DNA of 64,000 bases from Tetrahymena elliotti 4EA (lineage: Eukaryota > Ciliophora > Oligohymenophorea > Hymenostomatida > Tetrahymenidae), in the NCBI GenBank assembly GCA_000231825.2, contig JH720319.1:1-64000 (forward strand), written 5' to 3'. Positions 49,421 to 62,036 of the stretch are shown here, piece after piece; position 1 is the stretch's first letter; each line of letters starts with the position of its first letter. The notes under the pieces are model-generated. The model saw only the letters and a list, made by a program, of their open reading frames with translations, made no database searches and was not told the origin of the DNA. The position numbers were made by a program, and so were the translations under genes.

Positions 49421-51299
49421 ATTTATTCTAAAATAACCGTAAATCCTAAAATTTAAAATGTATTTAATATTTGCTATCTTTTTTTGATATTTTGCGTTAT
49501 TTCTATAATTATGGATTCTGTTTGTATCCAATTTTTCAAAGGATTTTATTCTCACAAAATTTCTTGCTAAATAAAATAAAATCTAATTTCTTGATATCTA
49601 TCACTTTTGATAATAAAATCTTGGCAGACGACTCTCTCTCTATTTTTGATCAAGAGCAGTTTTGAAACATACAAATTCAAATACTAAATAAAAGGAATGA
49701 AGAAATGTAAAAAAGATTAATCTGAAAGTATCCACTTTATCTGCTTTGAAATAATGATATTTTCTGCATAAAATTAAATTGAATAAATTTATTTTATCAA
49801 AAAAATAAAAATTTTTTCATATAATTTAATAACTAATTATTTAAAAAAATTAAAAATGATTAAAAAATAAAAAATAAAAATTATTTATTCAAATATTAAA
49901 GGATTTTATAAAAAATTTCAATCAAAATTAGGTCAGAAAGAAATTGTAAATATTTTTATTGAAAATCAATTTTTTTAATTGTTTAGAAAAATAATTCTTT
50001 AATATTTTTGTATGAAACTTTGATATTTTTGAGAGAATGAAAAATAAATTAAATTTATGAAAAATCCAATTTATTAAATTTATTATGCAAAGAATAATAA
50101 AGGTATACAGCATTAATAATTTGAGTTTAAATTACTTAATATTTAATCTTCTTTTAATTTTTTTTTACTTGCAATTTTTAAAAAATAGAATATAAATTAC
50201 CATTAAGTTAGTAATGATTGATAGTTAACCTGAGCTGAAAAATTGTTTTTTTTGTTTTTGTTTCTTGTTTAAGTTTGAATTCTTTATTTTTTTATGTCTT
50301 TTTCAAGCATAATTCAGACAAAATATTTTTATCATAACTGACTTGGATGATTTAATAAGTTTTTTGATTGGAATACTTTGTTTGTCATTTTAAGTCACAG
50401 TTTAAGCTAATAAGTTATAAAAATTTATATTTTTGGCGTTAAAATAGATTATAAATTAGCTATTTCAATTTTTTTTCAAATAATATTAAATTTAGATTAA
50501 CAAGTTATGATTATCTGTAAGATAGTAAATTTATATTAAATCATTAAGAAATAGAAGAGGCTCAATAAGGACCACTCATTGAATCTAAATTTAATTTGTT
50601 TATCACTGAATTTTTTATTTTTCATTCTGTCATTATTTATGTTGGTAGGACTTTTATATTAGATTTATTTTGTAAATTATTAACATACTTTGATGCTAAA
50701 TATCACATTTAAAATTTATAAAAATATGAGTTAATAGAATTGTAAATGAGTTGCAGATTCTATAATTTATCAATGATGCTCTATGAAATTTTGCAAACAG
50801 CGTTAGAGCTTATTAACAGATTAAAGACATAAAAGAAATACTCTATTTGATCAAATTTATAATAAATTTATTAAATGCTTAATTTGCGCAAAAAGAGTTG
50901 TCTATAAAGAAAATTTTACTTAACCAACAAAAATATTTAAAAAATGAAAATTGAATTAACTTTATTTAAAATTTAAGCATTTTGCTTTTTCTAGTCTTTT
51001 TAATTTTAAAAATAGAATATTAGTCTTTGCTAGCACTATACTATACGTTTAACCAGTATCAAAAAATAACTTAAACAAGATTAAGACAGGTTACCTAATT
51101 ACTGGTAACTAATTGATAAATATATACATAATATATGAAAAAAAAAAAAATAATCAAAATTTGTAAAAACTTTTTTAATAAAGAATAAGATAAATTAATA
51201 AATTAATCAAATAAAAAATTTTAACTTATCCTCAAATATAACAGTTTGTATCTTACTCAAGCCATTAATACACGCACTAATAAGTACAGCTGACATAAA
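49421..51299. other. AT-rich spacer between divergent genes
   Basis: Nearly 1.9 kb with no frame or RNA gene I can support. Confidence 0.5.
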
Positions 51300-53139
51300 A
51301 TGCTTTTTAATTCTGAAGCATCCAGCTTACCAAATAGAAGAAGACTTAGAAAAACTATTTTTGTGAATGAAAATAGTACAGAAATCGATTCTGATAATTC
51401 ATAGATCACAGAAATAAATACTAGGAACAACTATTAAGATTAAACTAATTAAAGCAAGTTTAGAGCATCCTTGCTACAAAGCACTAGATCAGAAACTGAC
51501 TTACTCTTATTAGGATAGAAAAGGTACAGCTAAGTCTTGTAACCATCTCTTAGTTAACAAGAAGAGCAATAAAATGTAAAATTATTAACTCTAATTTCTT
51601 TAAAAGCGAAATCTAAAAAGAATTTGTTTCCTTTTGTTTTGTTTGTTTTGCTTTGTTGCAATAAGTTGTAATTTGATACTTTAAAGCCTATCTTTTTAAT
51701 GAAAAGATAGATCTATTATTATCTAGTAAACTAACATTTACATGTATTTATTATTTAAAATAGTTAAGAACCTAGTTTGTATCTGCTCCATAATCAAAAC
51801 ATACTCACAGATATTCTTTAAGTTCATATGATTAAATGGATGACCTTTTTCAATCAAACAATAATCGCAACTCAATACAAGTAAATTTTTCTCAAATTTT
51901 TTATCAAAAATAAATATTTTATCATTAAAAAAGCAATTAATGCAACCAGTAGAAAGAAGAGTATCTTATAATGAATATTAAGTAAATGCTCAATAAAGCT
52001 AGTCAAAATAGCCTTAGTTGAAAAATTCTGCTAGTGTCCATCCTTCTGAAGAATTTAATAACCAAACTAATTTTGCTAATAATTCATAATATTAGAAAAA
52101 TTATTACTATCCTACTCATCTTTCTTAGATTGATATTCGCTAATCTAATAAAAATAACTCCTCTTTAGGGAGTAACTAGGCTAACAAAAATAGTTTAAGA
52201 GGTACATAAAGTGGATTTTTTCTTAAAAACTAGGCAAATATATTCTAGGAGGACTCAACTTAAAATTTTCTGGAGAGTCCATCTAAAAATGCTTTACATA
52301 ACATACTAAGTGGAACATAAAAAACTTACAATTATGGCTAAAGATATAGCTAAACAAAGATAAAGAGCTTAAGCAATTTATCAAATACTTTAAGGAGAAT
52401 AGAAGAACTAGAAACTAATACATCCATAAAAAATGATTCAAATATTTCTATTCAAAAGAGTGAAAGAATAATATAATTCGCAAAGAAACATGACAACTCT
52501 CTCCCAAACATGTAAATAAAATTTTCGTTTTTATTAAATTATTTTCCTGAAATAAAATAATAAGAATATTTTCTATTAAATAAAGATACTCTTCACCTAT
52601 TGATTTATTGAAAAAGTAACCCTCAAAAGGAGTATTAAAAAATAGTTCGAAAACAATCATAAAGTAAAAACAATTTAAAATATTAATAGATTAAAAATGA
52701 TTTTAATTTTAATTTTAGTTCATAGTCTTATATTGAAAATGGTGAAGAAGATGATAGTAATCTATCTTCTAAAGAAAACTTGAATAGTAAATCTCTTGGA
52801 AATTTGCGTATTACTAGGAGAACTCCTTCCTCTCTTGAAGAAATACCTGAAGTAGAAATAAATAACTATAACCTCGTAAACTAAAACTAAATTCCAATAG
52901 TTCAAACTGTATAACCAAGAGTAAGAAAAATAATAAGAAATGGCACAGTAATTAAAAAAATTTAAAGCGATAATTATAATGACTTATCTCAATAATCTGA
53001 GGGAGTTTCACCTAAAAAAAAGTAAGTTAGCAATATAGACTTGCAAAGCGAAATGCGTCAGCAAGACGATGTTCTATCAAATAATTCTTCGCCTAAAAAA
53101 AGATTGTCAAAAATTTAAATTGTATAAGCTATTATTTGA
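51300..53139 (+). CDS. Hypothetical Ser/Asn/Gln-rich protein, 459 residues
   Basis: Exons 51300-51575, 51776-51880, 51934-52511 and 52719-53139. The introns (200, 53 and 207 nt) all start GTAAA and keep the frame; each alternative read-through meets TGA. The product is polar and low complexity, with basic/serine patches such as PNRRRLRKT near the start, RRVSYNEY, LRRIEELETNTS, TRRTPSS and SPKKRLSK near the end. These RRxS/T and SPKK sites look like kinase or DNA-groove-binding motifs, but no folded domain is visible. No signal peptide or membrane segment. Function unknown. Confidence 0.68.
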
Positions 53140-54222
53140 TCAAACAAAGAATTGAGAAATAGATAGGATTTAAAAAAAATAATAGACAGTGAAAAAATCT
53201 TAATAAAAATAATGACATAGTGAATCAATTTGAATATCTTTTAAATAAAAATCAAAGGCGAATGAATTAATTTAAAATATCAATTTTACTAGTAAATTTT
53301 TAATTTACTAGATGATTATTTGTGGGTAAATAAAAAAAATTAAATAAAATTTGATTTCTTTCTTTATTTGCCCTCATGATACTCTTTGTTACTATAACTT
53401 CTTGAGTCATAAAATTTTGTCCTATTCCCTTTACTAATCTTAATCTCGATAATAATATAATAAAGTAATTACATTAAAAGAAACACAAATACTAAAAATA
53501 CTTCAATTAAAAAATAAATAATTCTCTCCTCATTAAAATATAAAATTTATACTAGTAAACACTATTATGTATATAAGTTATTTATATCTATTTTAATTAA
53601 AAATTAAATTAACTTAAAACTAAACCTTTGCTTCAAAATCTTTGAAAATATAAATGCTCATCAAAGAATTGAATTATTTTTTCTTTATTAAATTATAATG
53701 AAAAATATATACTTCAATCCTACATTAAAAGCTATTGAAAAACCTCTATTGATATTTGGAACCTTCTATCTAATAAGAAATCTAAAAAGTATGAATATTA
53801 TTTAATTTTGAATCTTCAAATAATTTCTTTCTGTATTTTGCAAATTATATTTTAAATTGATTGACTTTGTCTATCTAAAAAGTAATATTATTGTTATGTT
53901 TAATAAAAATAAAGAAAGACACAAACAAAAAAATAAATAAAAAAATTAAGAAAGCTAAAGTGGTTAGTAAGTAAAAATGCCAGAGAAAATTTAAATTTCT
54001 TTCATTAAGAGGAAAAAAATCTGAATTCATTTGCTTGTCTCACTTTTGAGAGAATATAAATTGATTGATTAATAATGTAAAATTTCAAAATAAAGGAAAG
54101 GATGAAAGAATGATTAATCAAAAGACAAGGAAAAGAAAAAAAGCTTTTAATTAAAAATAAAGGAAATAAAAAACAAGAAAAAGAAAGTCAATTAAATTAA
54201 TTAAAAACCCCTTTATTTTTTA
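53140..54222. other. AT-rich intergenic spacer
   Basis: Nothing supported beyond probable 3' UTR and promoter sequence. Confidence 0.5.
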
Positions 54223-56728
54223 ATGAATATTTAAAATTAATAAGCATAATTATAATAGATTGAAGAATAAGAAGATAGTCAATCAGGCTAAGTGAGAGAG
54301 TAAATATCCCTACTTATTTAAATTTTGAAAAAATAATATTCATTTCATTTTCTATTCTTAATCGTGAACAAAACATTTAAATAAATCTAAAAGATCTATA
54401 AACAATCATAATAGCAGCTTCGATATTTAAAATAAGATTAAGTAATCGAGTAAGCCAATTAATGATAGTTAAGGAAGTATTGAAAGCCCTGCAAAGACTG
54501 AAGATAATTCTGAAATGTAAAGCTAATCATAGGATGATAGAAGGAAGATAATTAGAAAGAGAAACAACAAAGCGCAAAATAATTATTATGCATCAAGTAA
54601 GAGTAATGATCATGATTTATGTGTGAGATTCAAAGATAATGAAGAAGAAATAGCTTTAGAAAAATAAAAAAAAAGATAAGAAGATGAAACAAATGAAAAT
54701 AAAAGTGATAACTAGGAAGATAGTGAAGATGATGAAAATGAAAATTACATTGTAGAAAAGATTATCAAAAAAAGAATTAAAAACAAAAAGTGTGAATATT
54801 TTGTTAAGTGGTAAGGTAAATAAACAAATGAATAATGTTTTTTTGATGAAATATTTTAATTTTCTTAAATTTTAGATAGAAATATTATTTTATTTAAGTT
54901 AAAACTAATTCGTTTCATTTTTAGGATATCCATCAAATCGTAATACATGGGAGTCTCTTAAAAATTTAGAAAACGTAATAGACATGATTTATCAGTATGA
55001 GTACGACTTACCTTAAACAGGTAAACAACCCAAAGTTAGCAAAAAAATTCTTCAAAAGTAAACATAAAATAATTATTTAAAAGCTTTCATAATTGAATCT
55101 ATAATAATCCAAAATTAGCTTAGATCATATAAAGATAGAGAGGATTTTTGGACATGACAGATTAGGTAAAAAATCTGAGTATTTAGTTTCTTACACAGGT
55201 AAATATTTTTTTAGCCTTAGGAGCATGCAAATTAAAGATTTGATCTGTGATTTAGCATTAGATAAATTTTCTTTCCTTTTTTTTAGCATTTTTTTGTATT
55301 TAATTGTAAGTTTGATGGTCTTTTTTTACAAAATTGAAGTTTTTTCCACCATTTTTAAATTTAAATTAATATTTATTTAAAGATATTCCTAAACCTATGT
55401 GGGTATTAAAGAATGACCTACCTATTAGCTATTATAAATAATATAAAAACAAACTCCAAGCTAATGATCCAGTGTGTATTATTCAATAGATAAAGACAAA
55501 TAGCAAAGAGTAAGATTTATCTTTAGAATAAAATTCTAACAAACGTAGAAAGTCTAGTAGTGAAACACCTAAACCTACTTAAAAAAATATTAAAAATAAA
55601 GTATTTTCAAGCATGGACGAAGAGGAATTGGAAGAGGGAAATGTATCAATTGATGAAGAAAAAAAGCAAGCTCAAAAAAAGTAGAAAGAAGAAAAGAAAA
55701 GAAAAATAACTAAGAAAACTATAATTTCAGATGTAGAAAGCAAAGATAGCGATTCTGTGCCATAGAAAGAAAGAGAAAAAAAAAAAAAACTTGGCAGACC
55801 AAAAAAGTTTATTTAAGATTCATAAAATAGTAGCATGGTAAATAATTCAATAATTGATGATGAAAAAACATTTAGCATGAAGCCAAAAAAGAGAATTAAA
55901 ACTTCATAGCAAGATAAATTAAATAGTTAAAATAAAAGTTACCTAGATAGTTCATCTAACAATATAAATAATTTGGATAGGTTAAGTGATAATCTTAATA
56001 GCAATAATGTTAGTAGTAACACAGTTTATTCTTAATTGTTAACTTAGTCTAATTTATAAGCAATTAAAAACCCATTAGATTAGTAAATTTTAGTTAAGAG
56101 AGAAAATAATTCAGAAATTATTGAACCTAATTTGTAATCTCAAAAATCTTTAACTGAAACATATCCTAAAGAAGGAAGTTTTGAAGCAAAAGACAAAGTA
56201 TAAAGAGTAATCATCAGAAGTTCAGAAAAGGAGTTAGAAGCTATGATTTTTGAAGTTTTTTGGAAACCTAGGCCTGATGGCTAGCAACCAAGATCAAAAT
56301 TAGCTAGATATGATGAACTTAAAAAAAATTCTCCTGAATCATTAATTTATTGGTTAGAGGTAATGGTAAAAAATTCTGTTAAAGAATTAGAAAGTGATGA
56401 TGCAATAATAAAAGATTTAAGAGAAAAAGTCTAAACTTTGGAATTGTAAATTTAAAATATAACTATTTCAACTAGACCGAATCTTGGAGGAGTTCATAAT
56501 ATGATACCTTTCCACTTAGGTCTTCCTTAGAATCTATAGTTTTAGCATCCACCACTTTAAGATTTTCCAATTAATTTTTAAAATAATTAAGAATAGAAAT
56601 TTTTATAATTATCAAACAATGAATTGTTAAAATAAAAATTTACTAACTAAAATCAGCAACAACAACCACCACCACAACAAATATCTTCATAATAGTAATA
56701 ATAGATGTTATAAAATAAAAACAGATGA
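54223..56728 (+). CDS. Chromodomain protein with AT-hook (heterochromatin-type)
   Basis: Exons 54223-54299, 54394-54815, 54925-55057, 55119-55198 and 55383-56728 give 685 residues. An acidic patch (EDSEDDENEN) leads straight into a canonical chromodomain, about 142-195: NYIVEKIIKKRIKNKK, then YFVKWQGYP, then NTWESLKNL. The three aromatic-cage residues that read methyl-lysine (Tyr of NY, Trp of KW, Tyr of GY) are all present. Residues about 211-260 (IKIERIFGHDRLGK, SEYLVSYTDIPKPMW) look like a second, more divergent chromodomain-like unit. Then follow Lys/Glu-rich sequence, an AT-hook core (KLGRPKKF, about 374), a helical region (FEVFWKPRPDG) and a Gln/Pro-rich C-terminus. In Tetrahymena, chromodomain proteins bind H3K9/K27-methylated chromatin in transcriptional silencing and programmed DNA elimination; which of these applies here is not visible. 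Confidence 0.9.
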
Positions 56729-57296
56729 TATAAACAAGTAAATAAATACTTTTTTATTAAAGCCACTTAAGTCAAAAAATAAAAAGATTGAAAATTCATT
56801 TATTCATCTATTCTCTTTCATTTAATATATTCAAAAAGATAAATATTTTTTGTTAGGGTTTGTAATAATCAATTATTTTAATTGCTTTCATTTAAAAGTG
56901 GTTAAATAGTATTTGTCTCATAAAAAAATGTTTATTTATATGTTACCATTAAAAATGATCTATTGTATGAAATGAGGTAGGTAGGGGATTTAGTTGATAA
57001 ACATATTAGTATATTATTATAAATTCAAATATTAATAAAATATAATGAATTATAATCTAATTGTATTCTTAAAAAAAATGTATTGTATATTTTTAGTTTA
57101 TTGTTTATATTTAATCATTATTTTTAATATCCAATTAATACATTATTTTTCAAAAATTTTTTAAGTTCAATCATATTAACACAGAACTTTTTTATCTATT
57201 TACAAGTATAAAAATTGATTATTATTTTATAAAAGATCAGACAACAAAAATTAATATTTCTTTATTTAATTAAGTGGTAGTAAATAGGGTTTAAAA
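56729..57296. other. AT-rich intergenic spacer
   Basis: Nothing recognised. Confidence 0.5.
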
Positions 57297-58097
57297 ATGA
57301 GGAATTTCCAATTAAGTGTTAGTTAATTAGCTATTTTAATCTTCTTAGGAATCACTTTTGTTTCATGCCAATAAAATCTAGTACAAATCTAACCTGCTGG
57401 AGTTAGTTATTTGACTCTATACACCAAACTTGTTTAAGATTGTTTAATAGTCCCTTCATTATGCAACCAATATGATTCAAATGATATTGACTGTTAGAAT
57501 GGAGTAAGCTTTTTCTAAACCTGTCTAGCTAACAAATGCTATCCAGCTCAAGCTTATAAGAATTCTCCTCTATATTAAGAAAATTATATAAATTACTCCC
57601 TTTTTATGAGTAGCTGCGCTTAAGTATGCTATGGTAATGCTTTTAGTGAATCAGCAAATCCAAATTCTCCTTCTCTTATTCAAAGTTTAAAAACATTATT
57701 AAGTTGCTATATTTAAAATGAAGTTGATGTTTATGCACCTGATTACTATAAGTTTTTCTTTTAAAATTATTGGTAAAAATGCTCAATATCAAATCTTAAT
57801 TGTGTAAAAGATTAGACATTTTTATAAAATAATGAATAAATTGAGAAATTTGTTCAAACATGTGTATAAGAAACTCCTATATACATAACAAATACTGCTT
57901 ATGTATATGATATTGGACTTAACTAAACATCCACTTGCATAATAAATGCCTTCAATAACTTTCAAATAGATTATACTAACAACAAATGCTTCTAGCAAAT
58001 TCAAAATTGTGGAGATTTTTAGATTCTCTAAAAAGTATCTTCTATCTTAATTTAAGCCTGCTTCTTTAGTATTTTGATAGGCTTTTTTGCCTTTTGA
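57297..58097 (+). CDS. Cysteine-rich secreted or membrane-anchored protein, 266 residues
   Basis: An intronless frame runs from the ATG at 57297 to the TGA at 58095-58097. A clear signal peptide (LAILIFLGITFVSC) is followed by about 15 cysteines spread through the mature region (for example VPSLCNQYD, TCLANKCYP, SSCAQVCYG, KCSISNLNC, STCIINAF). A C-terminal hydrophobic stretch (FFSILIGFFAF) ends at the stop. That layout fits a GPI-anchored or C-terminally tethered extracellular protein, but I cannot point to a certain omega site. The cysteine spacing is not the CxxC periodicity of ciliate immobilisation antigens. Family not recognised. Confidence 0.75.
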
Positions 58098-58477
58098 ACC
58101 ACAATACTAAAATTGTTTAGTAAACAAAATAAAGAAAAAATAATTTTTATGTAATATGTATCCTTTTGTTTATTCATTTAAAAAATGAAATAAATTTAAT
58201 TTAATATTATTTTTATAATATTTACTCTCAAAAATAAATTTAATATACTTTGAATACATCTTTTGTTTTAAAAGCTATTTAATTATTTATCTTGTAGAAC
58301 TGTAAGTTTATTTCTTTAAATTAGTATTTACATTCACAATATTTTAATTACATTTAATTCTTTTAAAATCATAAAATTTATTAAAAATTTCAAAGACAAG
58401 TAGGTGTTTGTTCATATTCATCTTTAGTAAACATTGAAACAAATATCTTTAATTTTACTTAATGTTTTTATTAGGAA
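58098..58477. other. AT-rich intergenic spacer
   Basis: Nothing recognised. Confidence 0.5.
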
Positions 58478-61090
58478 ATGATTCTTTCAAAAGCAAATAT
58501 GAAAATCATCTCATTAAATGAAAATTGGTTTAAAACCAAACATTTTTTCAAATAAAAAATAACATTTGGATTTTAGACATTTTTGTATTACTTAAGCTGA
58601 CTTTATGTATTTTATTGGTTAATCTTCTGACTAACTCAAAACTCTAGTAAAATTATTTAAGTATTTTAATTAATACTGATTTATTTTTTTACTATTTATT
58701 TTCAAATAAAATAGCTTCAAAGAAGAGTATAAGGTTGGGAATAAGAAGCTACAATATACTAACTTGTGTTATCTTTAGTATAATAGGTTTGGCCTAAATA
58801 ATAATTATTCTAATAAGCTAGCGGAATTTCAGTTTTTCATTATGAGTTACGTAGAAATTTTTGAGTTGAATCAACATTCTACTTAAGAAGATCTAAATAA
58901 TTGTATTTAATGGATATAAGAAAATTATAAACAATCTAAATTTATAAATATGTCTGTAATAATTAAGCGCTCAGAAAGTTAGCACATATAAATAGAAGAA
59001 CTAATTATGGAAGATAAGTTTTTGGGTGATGATACCAAAAAAGGAAAGAGCATTTCCCTTAAGAAGGTAACTTTATATGGAATGGAGAAATAATTAGAGT
59101 AGAAGAAATCAAATAAATAGTTGTAAAATTAAGGAAACCAAATACAAATGAAATCAAGCTAAAAGATAAAAATTGAAAAACCACTTACAAACTTTTAAAA
59201 TGATGCAAATTATGAAGGAAGTGCAAAAAATGAGCAATTAAATGAATTAAAAGCCATGTTTAAAAAATCTGAGGATTTACTTAATTCAAACTAATATGAG
59301 CAGGCTACTGAACAATAAACTAAAATATAGACAATATGTAAATAATTGATTGAAAGTGTAGAAGAAAATCATCAAGCAGCCTATCAAAAGAATCATTCAA
59401 GATAAGATTAAGACACTAGTGAAAATGAAAAAGACAAAGAAATTGATTCCACATATCTTTAACTTATTGCTTTGTTTGTTAAAAATTACATTAACTAAGG
59501 AAAGTGCTAATTACATTAGAACAAAAATGAAGCTGCTATACATTTTTTTGAATAAGGGATAGAATTTTATAACTAAGTGAAAAATAAAAAGCTGATTGTT
59601 AAATAGTATAATTTAGATGTAATGGTGGATTACGTAATTAATCCAAGCATTTTATAAGAACTTTACTCTTCTTTAGCTGACATTTACCACACTGAAAAAG
59701 TATATGATAAATCAATAGAAAATTTTCAATATGCAATACAAATCATAGATAGGTACTCAAATGAACAATAAAAATAGTATTAAGGTAAAAAAACTAAAGG
59801 TGATCATTACAATTTGCTTGGATATGATTACTACTCAGTAGGGAATATGTAAAAAGCACTAGAATCTTTTACATTAAGCTTATAAATTTGCATCGAATTA
59901 AATGGAGAAAAAGATAAATTAGTAGCCAATAGAATGAACAATGTATTATTAATAATACTATTTATTCCAAAAATAATTCACAAAATTATTCTATTTTATT
60001 TTTCTATGCTAAAGTAAAAATATCTTTAAAAAAGCATTATCATCAATTCATCATTTTTAAAGTAAATAAAAAACAAATAAAAAGTGCGAAAATAGAAATC
60101 GTTTATCATTCTTTTCTCTTGAAATTTATTTATGAGAAAAATAGTTTTAGAAAACTTTACAATAAACTAAAATGAAATATAGAAAATTATTTTCAAATTA
60201 TCTGTGAATTAAAAAATTAGTTCCCTTTAAGTAATTAAAAATGTTTTAATATTTTTTTAAATAAATCTTAAAGTTAGCTGAGGCTTACAGAAATGTCAAA
60301 TAGTATGATAAAGCTTTGAAATACTTTTTAAAAAGTTTAGAAATAAAAAAGCAGGCAGAAATGACCTAAAAAAATATAGAAAGTTTAGGAAAAACTTGTA
60401 AGAATATAGGTACTACTTATTAAGAGACTAAATAATATGAAAAAGCTATTGAATATAACTTGTAGTCTATTGATTATTTTAAAAAGTTCTACAGTGATCA
60501 CTACACGGATGAAGGTGGTAGTACTTTAATTGTTCTTTATACAATAACAGCAGAATGTTATAAGGAATTGAATAATTTTCAAGAAGCTGCTAAAATATAT
60601 GAAAAAGTATATGAAATTAACAAATCTATGTATGGTCTAAAAAATATATAAACTATAAACAGTGCTAATTTATTAGCCAATCTCCTTTTCAAGCTTTAGC
60701 TCTTCGAAAAGAGTGTTGAACTATTTGAATAAATTTTAGGCTTTTAAAAGTAATATTATGGTGAACAATCAATACAAGTTGTTTAAATATTAATCAATAT
60801 GGGGTAATTTATATATTTAGTTTTTAAATTAAAAAAATGATTTTTAAATGAAATTAATTCGTTTCTATTTTAAAATTAGCACAATTTTTTGTAAAATGCA
60901 GAAATATGAACTTGGTATAGAAAAAATAGACATGTCTTTGAAATTGTTAGAATAAAATCCTAAATCAGATTAATAAACAGTGGAGAATACAAAGCAATTA
61001 AAAGAATATTACTAAAACAAATACCAACAATTTAAATAGTAAGCATCATTATAATAAAGTAGAAGAGATTTAAAACTAGAAATATTATGA
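58478..61090 (+). CDS. Tetratricopeptide-repeat (TPR) protein
   Basis: Exons 58478-58584, 58715-59942, 60274-60803 and 60880-61090 give 691 residues. The N-terminal ~250 residues are mixed charged sequence with no recognised domain. TPR-like helical hairpins follow: NKNEAAIHFFEQGIEFY, ELYSSLADIYHTEKVYDKSI, GYDYYSVGNMQKALESF, then across the 331-nt intron NN|LAEAYRNVKQYDKALKYF, then GTTYQETKQYEKAIEYN and ECYKELNNFQEAAKIYEKV. The splice inside a repeat rebuilds a perfect A.A...Y..A hairpin, which supports that border strongly. A Gln/Lys-rich tail ends the protein. TPRs bind peptides or other proteins; kinesin-light-chain-like periodicity (about 42 residues) is possible in the second half but was not measured. 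Partner unknown. Confidence 0.83.
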
Positions 61091-62036
61091 AAGGCAAATA
61101 AAATTAAATGCAATTAGATCATTTGAATAAAATAATTATTTGACTGTTTAAGCATTTAAATTCATTAAATGAGTAGTAAATACTTATTAAATATTTAAAA
61201 GATTAGATAAATTATTTGAATTAATTTGAATAAAAAGTTGATAATAAATTTTTAATTTTGTTAAGATTCATTTTATTTTTTTCTCAAAAATATGTTTAAA
61301 TAATAATTTAGCTTTATTTAAATGATCTTAAGCTAAATAATGTTTCAACAGATAAATAAAAATCAAAGTTATTTACTATTTTTATCAAATATATTTTCGA
61401 AAATTTGCTTTTTAAACTCATATTTAGATTAGTAATATTTGATAAATTGTTTATTTTATTTTAGAGCTGATCAAATCAAATCAATTCATAATTTTTTTCT
61501 TTTGTGTTTGCTTATTTATAACAACAAATAAGTGAATTAAATTTAATTTTCAAGTTATATATAAAAGAAAATATCTTTTAATAAAAATATCATAAAAATT
61601 CATTATTGATCGCTTTTGTTTTAAGAGTTGCGCTTGATCAAAATTATTCAAGCAGAATCTTTATATAACAAAATTAATATTTCAATATTTTATTAAGATA
61701 GAAATGAGTCTGATAATATATGAATCCTACTGATTTTGAGAATATTAAATGACAAATCTCAAAAAATCAATAAAGTTCATCCACTTCGATTTTAATTGAT
61801 AGTAAAATTATATGGTTGAAAAAGAATCAAAGAATTATTAAAGTAAATAACAAGGTAATTTGAAAAGTTATTGAGAATAAGAAGGAGAAAATTAGTGTTA
61901 TTTATTTTCAAAGATAAATTATTTACAAAATAAAAAATAATAATTACAATCTCTTTTTTAGCTATCTATCAAAGCAATCAACCAAAAAAAAAAACAAACA
62001 AACAAAAAATTATTAATTAGAACATAAAATTTAGGA
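61091..62036. other. AT-rich intergenic spacer
   Basis: Nothing recognised; includes the promoter of the last gene by position. Confidence 0.5.
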
